Shown here: piece after piece, positions 46,292-54,427 of the stretch
How the letters are laid out: the number at the start of each line of letters is the position of its first letter
How positions within the stretch are numbered: the stretch's first letter is position 1
Assembly: GCF_002993285.1 (NCBI RefSeq)
Contig: NZ_CP027433.1
Span: forward strand, 3,782,001 to 3,846,000
DNA length: 64,000 nt
From: Gordonia iterans
GTDB lineage: Bacteria; Actinomycetota; Actinomycetes; Mycobacteriales; Mycobacteriaceae
Reading direction: 5' to 3'
Made by a program: the position numbers and the translations under genes
The notes under the pieces: generated by a model
Databases searched by the model: none
What the model was told of the DNA's origin: nothing
The model's input: the letters and a program-made list of their open reading frames with translations, nothing else

Positions 46292-47782
46292 TCAGGAACC
46301 GTCTAGGCGCGGCACAGAGAACCAGAAGCGGGCGCCTGCACCGGGCGAGGAGACCACTCCGACCGAGCCGTCGTGTGCGGCGATCAGGGCCGCCACGATC
46401 GACAGGCCGAGCCCGCTGCCCGACGACGGCGAGGACCGCTGCCGAGACGGATCTCCGCGGTAGAAGCGCTCGAAGACCCGCTCCGCTTCCTCCTCGCTCA
46501 GACCCGGCCCCTGGTCGATCACCTCCACCCGCGCCTGCGTGCCGGGGGCCGTGAGGGCCACGGTGATCGGTGAGCCGGCCGGCGTGTGCGCCACAGCGTT
46601 GCCGATCAGATTGTGCAGCACCTGCGTCAGCCGAGCCGCATCCGCCTGCACCACGGGGCCGGGACCCTCGGTGTGGTCGGCCACGACGATCTCCCGGTCC
46701 GGTGCGGCCGCTCGCGCCGAGGCCACGGCATCGTCGACCAGGACGGGCAGCTCTACCGGGGCCTTCGCCAGTGGCCGCTGGGCATCCAGGCGCGCCAGCA
46801 TCAGCAGGTCTTCCACCAGCAGACTCATCCGGTCGGCCTCCGCCGAGATCCGGGCGATCCCGTCGGCCGGGTCGGTCGTCATGCCGCTGCCGATCAACTC
46901 GGCGAAACCCTTGATCGACGTCAGCGGCGTGCGCAGCTCATGTGAGGCATCGGCGACGAAGCGCCGCATCCGCTCCTCCGAGGCCCTGGCCTGCCGTTCG
47001 GACGACTCCGTCGCGGCGAAGGCCGTCTCGATTCGGCCGAGCATGGTGTTCAGCGAGTCCGCGAGTCCGGCCACCTCGGTGCCCGGGCGCTGCGGCGGCA
47101 CGCGGTGCTCCAGGTCGCCGGCGGCGATCGCGTGCGCGGTCTCCTCCACCCGCCGCAGCGGCCGCAGCGAGGACCGCACCAGCAGATACCCGGCTGCGCC
47201 GATCACGATCACCACCAAGGCGCCGATCCCCGCCTGCAGCCAGATCAGCCGGTTGAGGGTGTCGTCGACGTCCTGCAACGGCGTCGCGACCACCACCGTG
47301 ACCGGGGCATATCCGTTCTGTTCGTTCGCATCGCCGGTCCGCTTGATCACCCGCCACTGCGGCCCCGAGCCGCGGGACTGGACGGTGAGCGGCCCGGCAT
47401 CGCCGACGGGCAGTCCCGAGAGATCCGGTGTCGCGTCGTAGTCGCTGGTGGTCATCGTGCCGATGGGGCCACCGCTGACCTGCACGAAGAAGTTAGACGG
47501 TGGACGGCGCGGACCGGGTCCGCGGGGTGCGTCGCCGTCCTGGGGGACCGGACCGGGTCGCGCCCAGGTCGCCGTCGCCTCGACCAGGTTGGCGTCCACT
47601 CGCCTCAGCAGATCGCTGCGCATCGCCGAGGTGACGGCGACGCCGGACACCACCAGCCCCGTGATGACGAGCGTCAGCGTGAGCAGCACCAGCGACACCC
47701 GCAGCGGCACTCCCCGGCGACCCGACCGAACCGGGTCCGCCTCGGACCGACTTCCGGCACGGACGCCGGCCGACGTCGTCAT
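46292..47782 (-). CDS. phoR: Sensor histidine kinase PhoR
   Basis: The 496-aa membrane kinase partners PhoP, which in mycobacteria responds to acidic pH and controls envelope lipids. A first membrane helix (about 28-52), an extracytoplasmic sensor domain with Gly/Pro-rich loop (about 53-178), and a second helix (about 182-203) precede a HAMP domain (about 204-256). The HisKA domain has phospho-acceptor His281 in DASHELRTP. The ATPase domain has LIGNAVAHTP, DQGPGL and GSGLGLSI. Only 2 nt separate it from phoP. A GC-rich palindrome (TCCGCGCCGGCGCGGA, 46268-46283) follows the stop. Confidence 0.93.
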   Translation of the reverse strand: MTTSAGVRAGSRSEADPVRSGRRGVPLRVSLVLLTLTLVITGLVVSGVAVTSAMRSDLLRRVDANLVEATATWARPGPVPQDGDAPRGPGPRRPPSNFFVQVSGGPIGTMTTSDYDATPDLSGLPVGDAGPLTVQSRGSGPQWRVIKRTGDANEQNGYAPVTVVVATPLQDVDDTLNRLIWLQAGIGALVVIVIGAAGYLLVRSSLRPLRRVEETAHAIAAGDLEHRVPPQRPGTEVAGLADSLNTMLGRIETAFAATESSERQARASEERMRRFVADASHELRTPLTSIKGFAELIGSGMTTDPADGIARISAEADRMSLLVEDLLMLARLDAQRPLAKAPVELPVLVDDAVASARAAAPDREIVVADHTEGPGPVVQADAARLTQVLHNLIGNAVAHTPAGSPITVALTAPGTQARVEVIDQGPGLSEEEAERVFERFYRGDPSRQRSSPSSGSGLGLSIVAALIAAHDGSVGVVSSPGAGARFWFSVPRLDGS

Positions 47783-47784
47783 GC

Positions 47785-48507
47785 CTACTCCCGCGGTTCG
47801 CGCATCACGTAGCCGACGCCACGCAGCGTGTGGATCAGCCGCGTGGGCCCGGTGTCGATCTTGCGGCGCAGGTATGAGACATAGGATTCGACGACGTTCA
47901 CGTCACCGCCGAAATCGTAGTTCCACACGTGGTCGAGGATCCGTGGCTTGGACAAGACCGTGCCCGCATTCACCATGAAGTAGCGCAGCAGCGTGAACTC
48001 GGTCGGCGAGAGTGCCACGAGTTCTCCGTTCTTGAACACCTCGTGGGTCTCGTCGTCGAGCTCGAGGTCGGCGAAGGTGATCCGGGTCGGTTCGGCCTCG
48101 TCGCCGAATCCGTTGCGCCGCAGCAGGACCTCCAACCGGACGATCACCTCCTCCAGACTGAACGGCTTCGTCACGTAGTCGTCGCCGCCGATGGTCAACC
48201 CGTTCACCTTGTCCTCCACCGAGTCTCGCGCCGAGAGGAACAGGGCGGGCGCGGTGTGGCCGTCGGCGCGTAACCGTTTGAGCACGCCGAAGCCGTCCAT
48301 GCCGGGCATCATCACGTCGAGGATCACCACGTCGGGCCGGGACGACCGCGCCCGATCGATCGCATTCGGCCCGTCCACAGCGGTGGTCACCTCGTATCCC
48401 TGGAACTTCAGGGACACCGCGAGCAGTTCCCGGATGTTCTCCTCGTCGTCGACGACGAGGACTCGCGCAGCTCGCCCGGACGGTCTGCCGGGACTCGAAG
48501 AAGTCAT
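47785..48507 (-). CDS. phoP: Response regulator PhoP
   Basis: The 240-aa OmpR-type regulator is very close to M. tuberculosis PhoP: ARVLVVDDEENIRELL, LKFQGYEV, VILDVMMPGMDGFGVL with phospho-acceptor Asp64, LSARDSVEDKVNGLTIGGDDYVTKPFSLEE (cut), and in the DNA-binding domain SPTEFTLLRYFMVNAGTVLSK and DFGGDVNVVESYVSYLRRKID. I start at the ATG of MTSSSPG (48507); TAGATT lies 9 nt upstream, so the leader would be very short. A GTG at 48516 is also in frame. A PhoP-box-like repeat lies about 45-62 bp upstream. Confidence 0.95.
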   Translation of the reverse strand: MTSSSPGRPSGRAARVLVVDDEENIRELLAVSLKFQGYEVTTAVDGPNAIDRARSSRPDVVILDVMMPGMDGFGVLKRLRADGHTAPALFLSARDSVEDKVNGLTIGGDDYVTKPFSLEEVIVRLEVLLRRNGFGDEAEPTRITFADLELDDETHEVFKNGELVALSPTEFTLLRYFMVNAGTVLSKPRILDHVWNYDFGGDVNVVESYVSYLRRKIDTGPTRLIHTLRGVGYVMREPRE

Positions 48508-48551
48508 GGTCACCACAATCTACCGAGCACCTGGATCACGCCTGCACGCTT

Positions 48552-48569
48552 CCTGTGAGGTTGCTGTGC
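48552..48569 (-). promoter_or_regulatory. PhoP-box-like direct repeat upstream of phoP
   Basis: On the minus strand the site reads GCACAGC-AACC-TCACAGG. It matches the PhoP box in layout and sequence and shares its AACC spacer with the site near 42.7 kb. Autoregulation is inferred. Confidence 0.65.
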
Positions 48570-48592
48570 TCGATCCCGGCGACGTTCGGCTG

Positions 48593-48970
48593 TGGTCTCG
48601 ATACGTCCTCGGCTAGCGCCTCGTCCTACTCGACCACCAAGGGGGCTCACCCACCGACCGCCGAGGGGGTTGGTTCGGTGGTCGAGTAGCGGCGCGAACG
48701 CAGCGAGTCCCGCGTATCGAAACCCCACTCCTGCCTCGACCGCCGAGGGGGTTGGTTCGGTGGTCGAGTAGCGGGGCGAACGCAGTGAGTCCCGCGTATC
48801 GAAACCCCACTCCTGCCTCGACCGCCGAGGGGGTTGGTTCGGTGGTCGAGTAGCGGGGCGAACGCAGTGAGTCCCGCGTATCGAAACCCCACTCCTGCCT
48901 CGACCGCCGAGGGGGTTGGTTCGGTGGTCGAGTAGCGGGGCGAACGCAGTGAGTCCCGCGTATCGAGACC
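48593..48970. repeat. Family B tandem array: four units at an 82-bp period plus an inverted flank
   Basis: Units start at 48655, 48737, 48819 and 48901, each beginning CGACCGCCGAGGGGGTTGG and containing GGTGGTCGAGTAGCGG and CGCGTATCGAAACC. Units 2-4 are nearly identical; the last is cut short at about 48970. A related segment in opposite orientation (GTCTCGATACG to CTACTCGACCACC) lies at 48593-48643. The array fills the space between phoP and the RidA gene, contains no credible gene, and has no spacers as a CRISPR would. Confidence 0.9.
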
Positions 48971-48974
48971 TCGC

Positions 48975-49373
48975 CTACTCGGCTGTCGCGATCGCCTCGA
49001 TCTCGACGAGTTGCTCCGGATACGGCAGGGCCGTGACGCCTAGGACGATCGCCGGCGGCGTGTCCGCGAACCACGCGTCCACCGTCTGCCAGACCCGGCC
49101 GAGCAGTGCGGGGTCGGCGGTCGCGACGTAGACGGTCAGCTTCACCACCTGCGCGGGTGCCGACCCCGCCGCGACGAGCACCTCGGCGAGACAGTCCAGA
49201 CAGCGCCGAGTCTGCACCGTCGCCTCGCCGGGACCGACGATCCCGCCGGCCGAGTCCAGCGGCGAGATGCCCGCGGTGAACAACGTCGAGCCGCCGGGTA
49301 CGACGGCGCCGTGGACAAACCCGCCGTCGTGGAGCGCCGGTGCCCGGATCGGTCGGACGCCGTCGCCGGTCAC
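48975..49373 (-). CDS. RidA/YjgF-family protein
   Basis: The 132-aa protein has the RidA fold: VPGGSTLFTAGISPLDSAGGIVG, then QTRRCLDCLAEVLVAAGSAPAQVVKLTVYVA (cut) and PAIVLGVTALPYPEQLVEIEAIA. The conserved Arg that binds substrate carboxylate in canonical RidA enamine deaminases (usually in the RxxxGV/RVAV-like segment) is not clearly present, so deaminase activity is uncertain. The GTG start at 49373 overlaps the esterase stop (GTGA), indicating coupled translation. Confidence 0.82.
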   Translation of the reverse strand: MTGDGVRPIRAPALHDGGFVHGAVVPGGSTLFTAGISPLDSAGGIVGPGEATVQTRRCLDCLAEVLVAAGSAPAQVVKLTVYVATADPALLGRVWQTVDAWFADTPPAIVLGVTALPYPEQLVEIEAIATAE

Positions 49374-50953
49374 CGGAAGCCGAGCGCGTCGCTGCCCCAG
49401 GCGCGCAACAGGTTCCGGTCGAGCTCGGTCACCGCGGTGTCGGTCGCGCCGATGAGCAGCGAGTGCTGTTCTTGGTTGGTGTACGGCTTCCACTGGGCCG
49501 GGGAGTCGCTGGAGACCGGATCGCCGTCGTCGGCGAAGCCGAGCCAGCGCTCCTGCATCCGGCGACGCACCCGTGAGCCGGTCTTGCGCCCGCCGAGCCG
49601 GTAGCTGATGTCGGCTTTGGTCGACGCCGGATTGCCCCAGATGTACGGCAGCTCGGTGGCGTGGGTGGCGCCGATCCCGAGCACCCGGAAGAGCGGAGTC
49701 GCCCAGTCATAGCGGTAGAGGTGGACGGGCGCATGGCGGCTGTGCGCCTCGGCGATCCAGACCGCCGGCATCCGGAAGGCGAGGTCTCGGGAGATCCCCA
49801 TGAACCGCGCGCCGTTGCGCCCCGGGATCCGCGATTCGCCGCCGTAGGCCACGGCGACGTCGTCGACGCCGGGGATCGCGAGCTCGGGCTGTTCCTGCGC
49901 GATCAGCTCGAACATGGCCTGCACCTGCTGTTCGGTGACCGGCATGAGCGGAGTCTTCATCCACTTGAACAGCGAAGTCTCGTCGCGATTGGTCCCGATC
50001 ATCAGGGGGACGTCGTGCGCGTCGCCGTCGCGGATCGCCTCCATCGGATCGCGCGGGACCAAGTCGCCGTCGATCATCGGCGCGTACGCGATAGTGCCGG
50101 GGAACTCCGACGGCACCCGATTGAACACGCGAGTGCCGGCCGACACCAGCGCGGCCACCGGAAGCCGGCGCAAGGCGTCGGGGGTGGGCGGGTCCGGGGC
50201 GTGCACCTCCTCCAGGAACAGCTCGCCGTACCTGGCACCGCGCTCGCGGTCGTAGACGCTGGTGGCCGGCGAACTCTGTGCGATCGCCCGGGCGAACAGG
50301 CCCTTCGCCGCCGGCATCGCGAGCAGGGTGGTGACGATGCCGCCGCCCGCCGACTCGCCGAACACCGTGACTCGGTCGGGGTCGCCGCCGAAACGCTCGA
50401 TGTTGCGCTGCACCCAGCGCAGCGCCTGCACCACGTCGGAGAGGCCGCAGTTGGTGTCGAAGGCGCCGTCGGTGCCGGGCAGGTCGCCGAACTCGGCGAA
50501 CCCGAACGCGCCCATCCGGTAGTTGATCGTCACCACGACGGCGGGCACGTCCTCCTCGACCGAGGCGCGGACCAGCGCAGTGCCGTCGTACAACGGTTGC
50601 GAACCGGCGCCGCAGATGTACGCGCCGCCGTGCAGCCAGACCATCACCGCGTGCCGGTCGCCGTCCTCGGCCGCACCGGTCGGCGACCAGATGTTCAGGT
50701 GCAGACAGTCCTCGTCGGACGTGGTGCCCGCGCCCAGGTCGATCACCGGCATCGCGGGCTGCGGGCAGACGTGCCCGAACGCTGTCGCATCCCGGACTTC
50801 GGTCCACGGCTGCGGATCCCGCGACCGCCGCCAGCGCAGGTCCCCGACTGGAGGCGCCGCATAGGGAACGCCCCGCCAGTTGTCCACGCCCCCGGTGCGC
50901 GTGCCGGAGACCGGGCCGAAAACGGTATCGACGATCACTGCTTCCTCGCTCAC
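49370..50953 (-). CDS. Type B carboxylesterase (second copy)
   Basis: The 527-aa enzyme starts at the GTG at 50953, with GGAG 4 nt upstream (TGGAGACC). It shows NWRGVPYAAPPVGDLRW, the EDCLHLNIW type-B signature, oxyanion-hole WLHGGAYICGAG, the nucleophile elbow VFGESAGGGIVTTLLA (Ser near 191), and GIGATHATELPYIWG with the probable catalytic His. No signal peptide is visible. The segment GIGATHATEL is shared with the esterase at 11.6-13.2 kb, so the two are paralogues. The RidA gene follows with a 4-bp overlap. Confidence 0.9.
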   Translation of the reverse strand: MSEEAVIVDTVFGPVSGTRTGGVDNWRGVPYAAPPVGDLRWRRSRDPQPWTEVRDATAFGHVCPQPAMPVIDLGAGTTSDEDCLHLNIWSPTGAAEDGDRHAVMVWLHGGAYICGAGSQPLYDGTALVRASVEEDVPAVVVTINYRMGAFGFAEFGDLPGTDGAFDTNCGLSDVVQALRWVQRNIERFGGDPDRVTVFGESAGGGIVTTLLAMPAAKGLFARAIAQSSPATSVYDRERGARYGELFLEEVHAPDPPTPDALRRLPVAALVSAGTRVFNRVPSEFPGTIAYAPMIDGDLVPRDPMEAIRDGDAHDVPLMIGTNRDETSLFKWMKTPLMPVTEQQVQAMFELIAQEQPELAIPGVDDVAVAYGGESRIPGRNGARFMGISRDLAFRMPAVWIAEAHSRHAPVHLYRYDWATPLFRVLGIGATHATELPYIWGNPASTKADISYRLGGRKTGSRVRRRMQERWLGFADDGDPVSSDSPAQWKPYTNQEQHSLLIGATDTAVTELDRNLLRAWGSDALGFR

Positions 50954-51001
50954 GGTCTCCAGTGTGCCCTGCGAAGGGCAGCGTGTGTCAGTGACGACTG
51001 C

Positions 51002-51007
51002 TACCTT
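51002..51007 (+). promoter_or_regulatory. -10 box of the GyrI-like gene (leaderless type)
   Basis: TACCTT followed by 7 nt (CACCGAC) and the ATG at 51015. Confidence 0.55.
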
Positions 51008-51014
51008 CACCGAC

Positions 51015-51482
51015 ATGAGCATCCCCCTGATCCTGCGCGACGAGCCGTTCACCGCACCGACCGAGGTCGAACTGCCCGAGGGCGTTCCCACCGTCACCGA
51101 GTTCGCCGAGGCCATCACCCTCGCCGACCTCCCGTCAGTCTTCGATGCGGGCTTCTCGGCCCTCGCCCCGGCCGGTCCGATCGGCCCCGGTTACGCCTTG
51201 TACTCCGGGCCGCCGAGCGGCGCGTTCGACCTGGAGATCGGTTTTCCGGTCGCCGCGGCGCCCGACGGATTCACCGCGGGCACGTTCCCGTCCGGCCGCG
51301 CCCTGGCGCTGAGTCACCTCGGCTCGTACGACGGCCTCGGCGACAGCTGGGGCCGCCTGATGACCGAGTTCGCCGACCGCGGCCTGGGCGAGGCGAAGCT
51401 GATCGGCGAGGTCTACGTCACCGACCCGTCGGTGACGCCGGGCACGGAACTGCGCACCGACCTGTTCGTCGTCTACGGCTGA
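51015..51482 (+). CDS. GyrI-like/effector-binding domain protein
   Basis: The 155-aa protein is a stand-alone GyrI-like (SHS2, AraC effector-binding) domain. It shows GPGYALYSGPPSGAFDLEIGFPVA (about 57-80), ALSHLGSYDGLGDSWGRLMTEF (about 98-119) and the terminal VYVTDPSV...ELRTDLFVVY. Such domains bind small hydrophobic ligands or toxins. There is no DNA-binding domain. The ATG at 51015 is set by the -10 box 7 nt upstream. It is convergent with the pseudokinase gene. Confidence 0.8.
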   Translation: MSIPLILRDEPFTAPTEVELPEGVPTVTEFAEAITLADLPSVFDAGFSALAPAGPIGPGYALYSGPPSGAFDLEIGFPVAAAPDGFTAGTFPSGRALALSHLGSYDGLGDSWGRLMTEFADRGLGEAKLIGEVYVTDPSVTPGTELRTDLFVVYG

Positions 51483-51491
51483 ACCCGGGTC

Positions 51492-52304
51492 TCAGCGGCG
51501 CAGCGCGTCGATCCGGCCGGCCACTTCCAGGGCGGTGCCCGGGACGGGACCTGACAGGTTGAGGCAGCCCGCGATCAGGGCCGCCTCGTCCCGATTCAAC
51601 GAGGGCGCCAGCGCCGGCGGGGTGGACAACGCGGCGCGGATGGCGAGCATCGGCTGAGCCTCCGGGATCGCCCCGTAGACCCCGGTCCCGGTGAGCACGA
51701 AGTGCAGGCACGCACCCAGAGACCAGACGTCGGTCGCTCGGGACGGGGTACCGCCGGCCAGCAGCGACGGGTCGACGTACTGCACCGACCCCGGCTGCAC
51801 AAAGCTGGTCAGCGGCTCGTCGGTGCTGAGCACACGCGAGAGCCCCAGGTCGCAGATCCGTCCCCCACCCTCGAAGATCATCACCGAACTCGGGGTCACG
51901 TTCCCGTGGGCGATGCCCGCCTCGTGCAGGTCGTGCACCCCGCGCGCGGCATCGGCCAGTGCGGCGAGGGCGGCGTCGCGTTCGAGTACTCCGCCGGCCG
52001 GATCGGCGAGCGACCCCGCCGGGAAGTACTCCATCGCATACATGAACTGCCCCTGGAGCACGGCGTCGTACAGCTTCGCGAGATACGGGGACCGAACCGC
52101 GGCAAAGGCGCGCAGTTCCCGCACCCCGCGCCGGTAGGCGTCGTCGCTGCACGGGCCGCTGAACACCTTGACCACCACTCGGTCGTCGGCCAGACCCAAG
52201 CGTTGCGGGGGCACGGCGAGGTAGAAGGTACCGTTTCCGGCGTCACCGAGTCGCCGGACGACGACGAAGTCGGCCAGCAGCTGCGGATGGTCCGATGGGG
52301 TCAT
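51492..52304 (-). CDS. Protein-kinase-fold protein lacking the catalytic Asp (probable pseudokinase)
   Basis: The 270-aa protein follows the Hanks kinase fold: a glycine-loop-like LGDAGNGTFYLA (19-30), VVVKVF with Lys46, a possible helix-C Glu63, the hinge AMEYFPAGSL, and DLG at 152-154. The WSLGACLHFVLTG helix F is also present. The catalytic HRDxKxxN motif is HGNVTPSS (133-140): Asp becomes Asn, Lys becomes Thr, and the metal-binding Asn becomes Ser. It should therefore bind nucleotide weakly or act as a scaffold. No membrane segment or sensor domain follows. The ATG overlaps the antiporter stop by 4 bp, and it is the last gene of a five-gene operon with an FHA protein. Confidence 0.8.
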   Translation of the reverse strand: MTPSDHPQLLADFVVVRRLGDAGNGTFYLAVPPQRLGLADDRVVVKVFSGPCSDDAYRRGVRELRAFAAVRSPYLAKLYDAVLQGQFMYAMEYFPAGSLADPAGGVLERDAALAALADAARGVHDLHEAGIAHGNVTPSSVMIFEGGGRICDLGLSRVLSTDEPLTSFVQPGSVQYVDPSLLAGGTPSRATDVWSLGACLHFVLTGTGVYGAIPEAQPMLAIRAALSTPPALAPSLNRDEAALIAGCLNLSGPVPGTALEVAGRIDALRR

Positions 52305-54427
52305 GGCAGTTGCCCTCCACTCGAGTTGTCGCGCGCCTCGGCGCGGTCTGCGTGCGGCCCGCTCGCTGCGCTCCCGGCGCCGTCCAAACGCGGCCCGCTC
52401 GCTGCGCTCCCGGCGCCGAATCGCTGCTGGATCCGGTCCCCGAGTCCCTCCTCGCTGACCAACGTTCCGTCGAACACCTGGTAGACCGCCCCGACCGTGT
52501 CGCCGCCGACCACACCCAGCACGGTCTCCCCCGTTCGGCGCAGGCCGGTGCCCGTCACCTCGACGGTCACCCCCAGCGCCGCAACCGGTTTCAGGTCGGC
52601 GAGCATCCGCCGCCGCGACTGCGGCGTCTCCACCAACAGGTCCCGGCCGGTACGCAACGCCAGTTCGGCGGCGATGATCACCGCGGTCCGCCCGCTGCGG
52701 CTGTCTTCGCTGCGGCACACGAGCTGCGACGACGCCGTCGAGGCCGAATCCTCATCCACCAGCAGGACGGGCGCCACGGTGAGCGCCACGCCCACCTGAC
52801 CGGCCGCGGCATCCACACCGATCACGTCGGGCGACCCGTTCTCGGCCATGGCTTCCAAGTCCGCGGCCGCGTCGTCGGTGAACCGGCACAGCACCGACAC
52901 CGAACGGGCGCCCGGCACCCGGGCACTGAGCGCGTTCAGCTTCTCCACCGCCGCCGCCATCGCTGCGAAGTCCGGCACCACCGGCGCCAGTTCCAGCGTG
53001 GCATCGCCGGAACTGCGCGGCAGCACCCCGGCCAGCACCACGTCGGCACCCATCCCGACCGAGAGCAGCCCCGCGTGCCGCTGAGCGAGGCGGTCGACGT
53101 CGTCGTCGAGGTCGTCGAACACCAGCATCACGCGGGTCGCCGATCCGGCCGTCAACGCACGACGCTCCACCGCGGCGATGTCCTGTTCCACCATCGCCGG
53201 CGGATAGATCACCGCCAGCAGCGGGCCCGCCATCGCGGTGGTGACCAGTGCCATCACCACCATCATCGCGAACAGTTCGTCGCTGAGCACACCCAGTTCG
53301 CGTCCGGCGGTCAGGATGACCAGTTCGGTGAGCCCCCGCGTGTTCATCAGCACGGAGACGGCCGCAGACTGGCGCGAGGGCATCCCGCTGACCCGGGCGC
53401 CGAAGTAGGCGCCCGCGAACTTGCCCGCGCACGCCACCCCGATCACCGCGAGCAGCTGCAGCCAGCCGGTGCCGCCGATACCGCCGAGATTCACGCTGAG
53501 TCCGGTCACGACGAAGAACATCGGGAGCAGCAGAAGCACGACGGCCTGTTCCAGTCGTTCCAGGATCTCGCGCATCAGCTGCTCGCCGCCGGCCTTGGGC
53601 ATGACGACGCCGAAGACGAAGGCGCCGATGATCGCGTGGATGCCGATCCACTCGGTGGCTGCCGCGGACAGGAAGAGCCCGATCAGCACCACCGCGAGCA
53701 GATCGGCCGGGAAGCCCTCGCTGCGGGCCCGCCACGCGAGCAGCCGGGCGAGCAGTGGACGCACCACAGCGAACATGACGGCCGTGTACAGGACCGTGAG
53801 CGCGACGATCTTGGCCACCTCGACCGGACTGCCGCCCTGAATCACGGCGATGATCAGGGCCAAGGCGCTCCAGGCGATGATGTCGTCGACGGCGGCCGCC
53901 GCCAGGCTGAATGTGCCGACCGCGGTGCGCTGCATGCCGCGGTCGGTCAGGATCCGGGCGAGGACCGGGAACGCGGTGATCGACATGGCTATGCCCAGGA
54001 ACAAGCACATGCCGAGCTTGTCGATCTGTATCCCGCCGACCTCGTCGTGCGACGGGTAGAGCAGCACCCCCAGCCCGGCGCCGAGCGCGAACGGGACGAC
54101 CACCGAGCACACCGAGATCGATGCGGCCGAGCGTTCGCGGCCGCGGACCAGGCGCATGTCCAGTTCCAGTCCCACGATGAACATGAAGAGCACCAGACCC
54201 AGCTGCGCGATCGCCTTCAGCAGCGGCTGGACGTCGGAGGGAAAGAGCCACGACGACGGATCGCCCGGCAACAGGCCCAGCAGACTCGGTCCGAGCGCGA
54301 TCCCTGCGGTGATCTCACCGACCACCGCAGGCTGCTTGCACGCCTTCGCCAGGCGTCCCCCCACCCGTGCCGCCGCGATCACCACCGCGACGTCGAGCAG
54401 CAGGAACGCCGTCTGCTGGGCCGCCAT
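52301..54427 (-). CDS. CPA2-type cation:proton antiporter with a soluble C-terminal domain
   Basis: The 708-aa protein has about 12 hydrophobic segments in residues 1-400 of the Na+/H+ exchanger fold: QPAVVGEITAGIALGPSLLG, LFMFIVGLELD, and AAVDDIIAWSALALI, in which the Asp pair of the ion site lies in TM5. HAIIGAFVFGVVMP and NTRGLTELVIL also match. Residues about 430-690 form two universal-stress-like cytosolic domains, as in plant CHX-type antiporters. The C-terminal tail is a 12-aa tandem duplication (GAGSAASGPRLD, GAGSAASGPHAD) encoded by dispersed repeat family C. The ATG overlaps the FHA gene stop by one base. Confidence 0.87.
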   Translation of the reverse strand: MAAQQTAFLLLDVAVVIAAARVGGRLAKACKQPAVVGEITAGIALGPSLLGLLPGDPSSWLFPSDVQPLLKAIAQLGLVLFMFIVGLELDMRLVRGRERSAASISVCSVVVPFALGAGLGVLLYPSHDEVGGIQIDKLGMCLFLGIAMSITAFPVLARILTDRGMQRTAVGTFSLAAAAVDDIIAWSALALIIAVIQGGSPVEVAKIVALTVLYTAVMFAVVRPLLARLLAWRARSEGFPADLLAVVLIGLFLSAAATEWIGIHAIIGAFVFGVVMPKAGGEQLMREILERLEQAVVLLLLPMFFVVTGLSVNLGGIGGTGWLQLLAVIGVACAGKFAGAYFGARVSGMPSRQSAAVSVLMNTRGLTELVILTAGRELGVLSDELFAMMVVMALVTTAMAGPLLAVIYPPAMVEQDIAAVERRALTAGSATRVMLVFDDLDDDVDRLAQRHAGLLSVGMGADVVLAGVLPRSSGDATLELAPVVPDFAAMAAAVEKLNALSARVPGARSVSVLCRFTDDAAADLEAMAENGSPDVIGVDAAAGQVGVALTVAPVLLVDEDSASTASSQLVCRSEDSRSGRTAVIIAAELALRTGRDLLVETPQSRRRMLADLKPVAALGVTVEVTGTGLRRTGETVLGVVGGDTVGAVYQVFDGTLVSEEGLGDRIQQRFGAGSAASGPRLDGAGSAASGPHADRAEARDNSSGGQLP
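52355..52418. repeat. Dispersed repeat family C, two copies at 36-bp period at the antiporter 3' end
   Basis: CGGCCCGCTCGCTGCGCTCC followed by CGGCGCCG occurs at 52355-52382 and 52391-52418. The element and its 36-bp period match the pair inside ptrB at 28133-28196. Confidence 0.8.

Noticed and set aside
48655..48970. CRISPR-like look of regularly spaced repeats
   Set aside because: The 82-bp units are contiguous tandem copies; there are no short repeats alternating with unique spacers and no cas genes.
48654..49074. Frames of 70-150 aa read through the 82-bp tandem array
   Set aside because: They are translations of the tandem DNA repeat (repeated RYSTTEPTPSAV-type peptides) with no start signals of their own.
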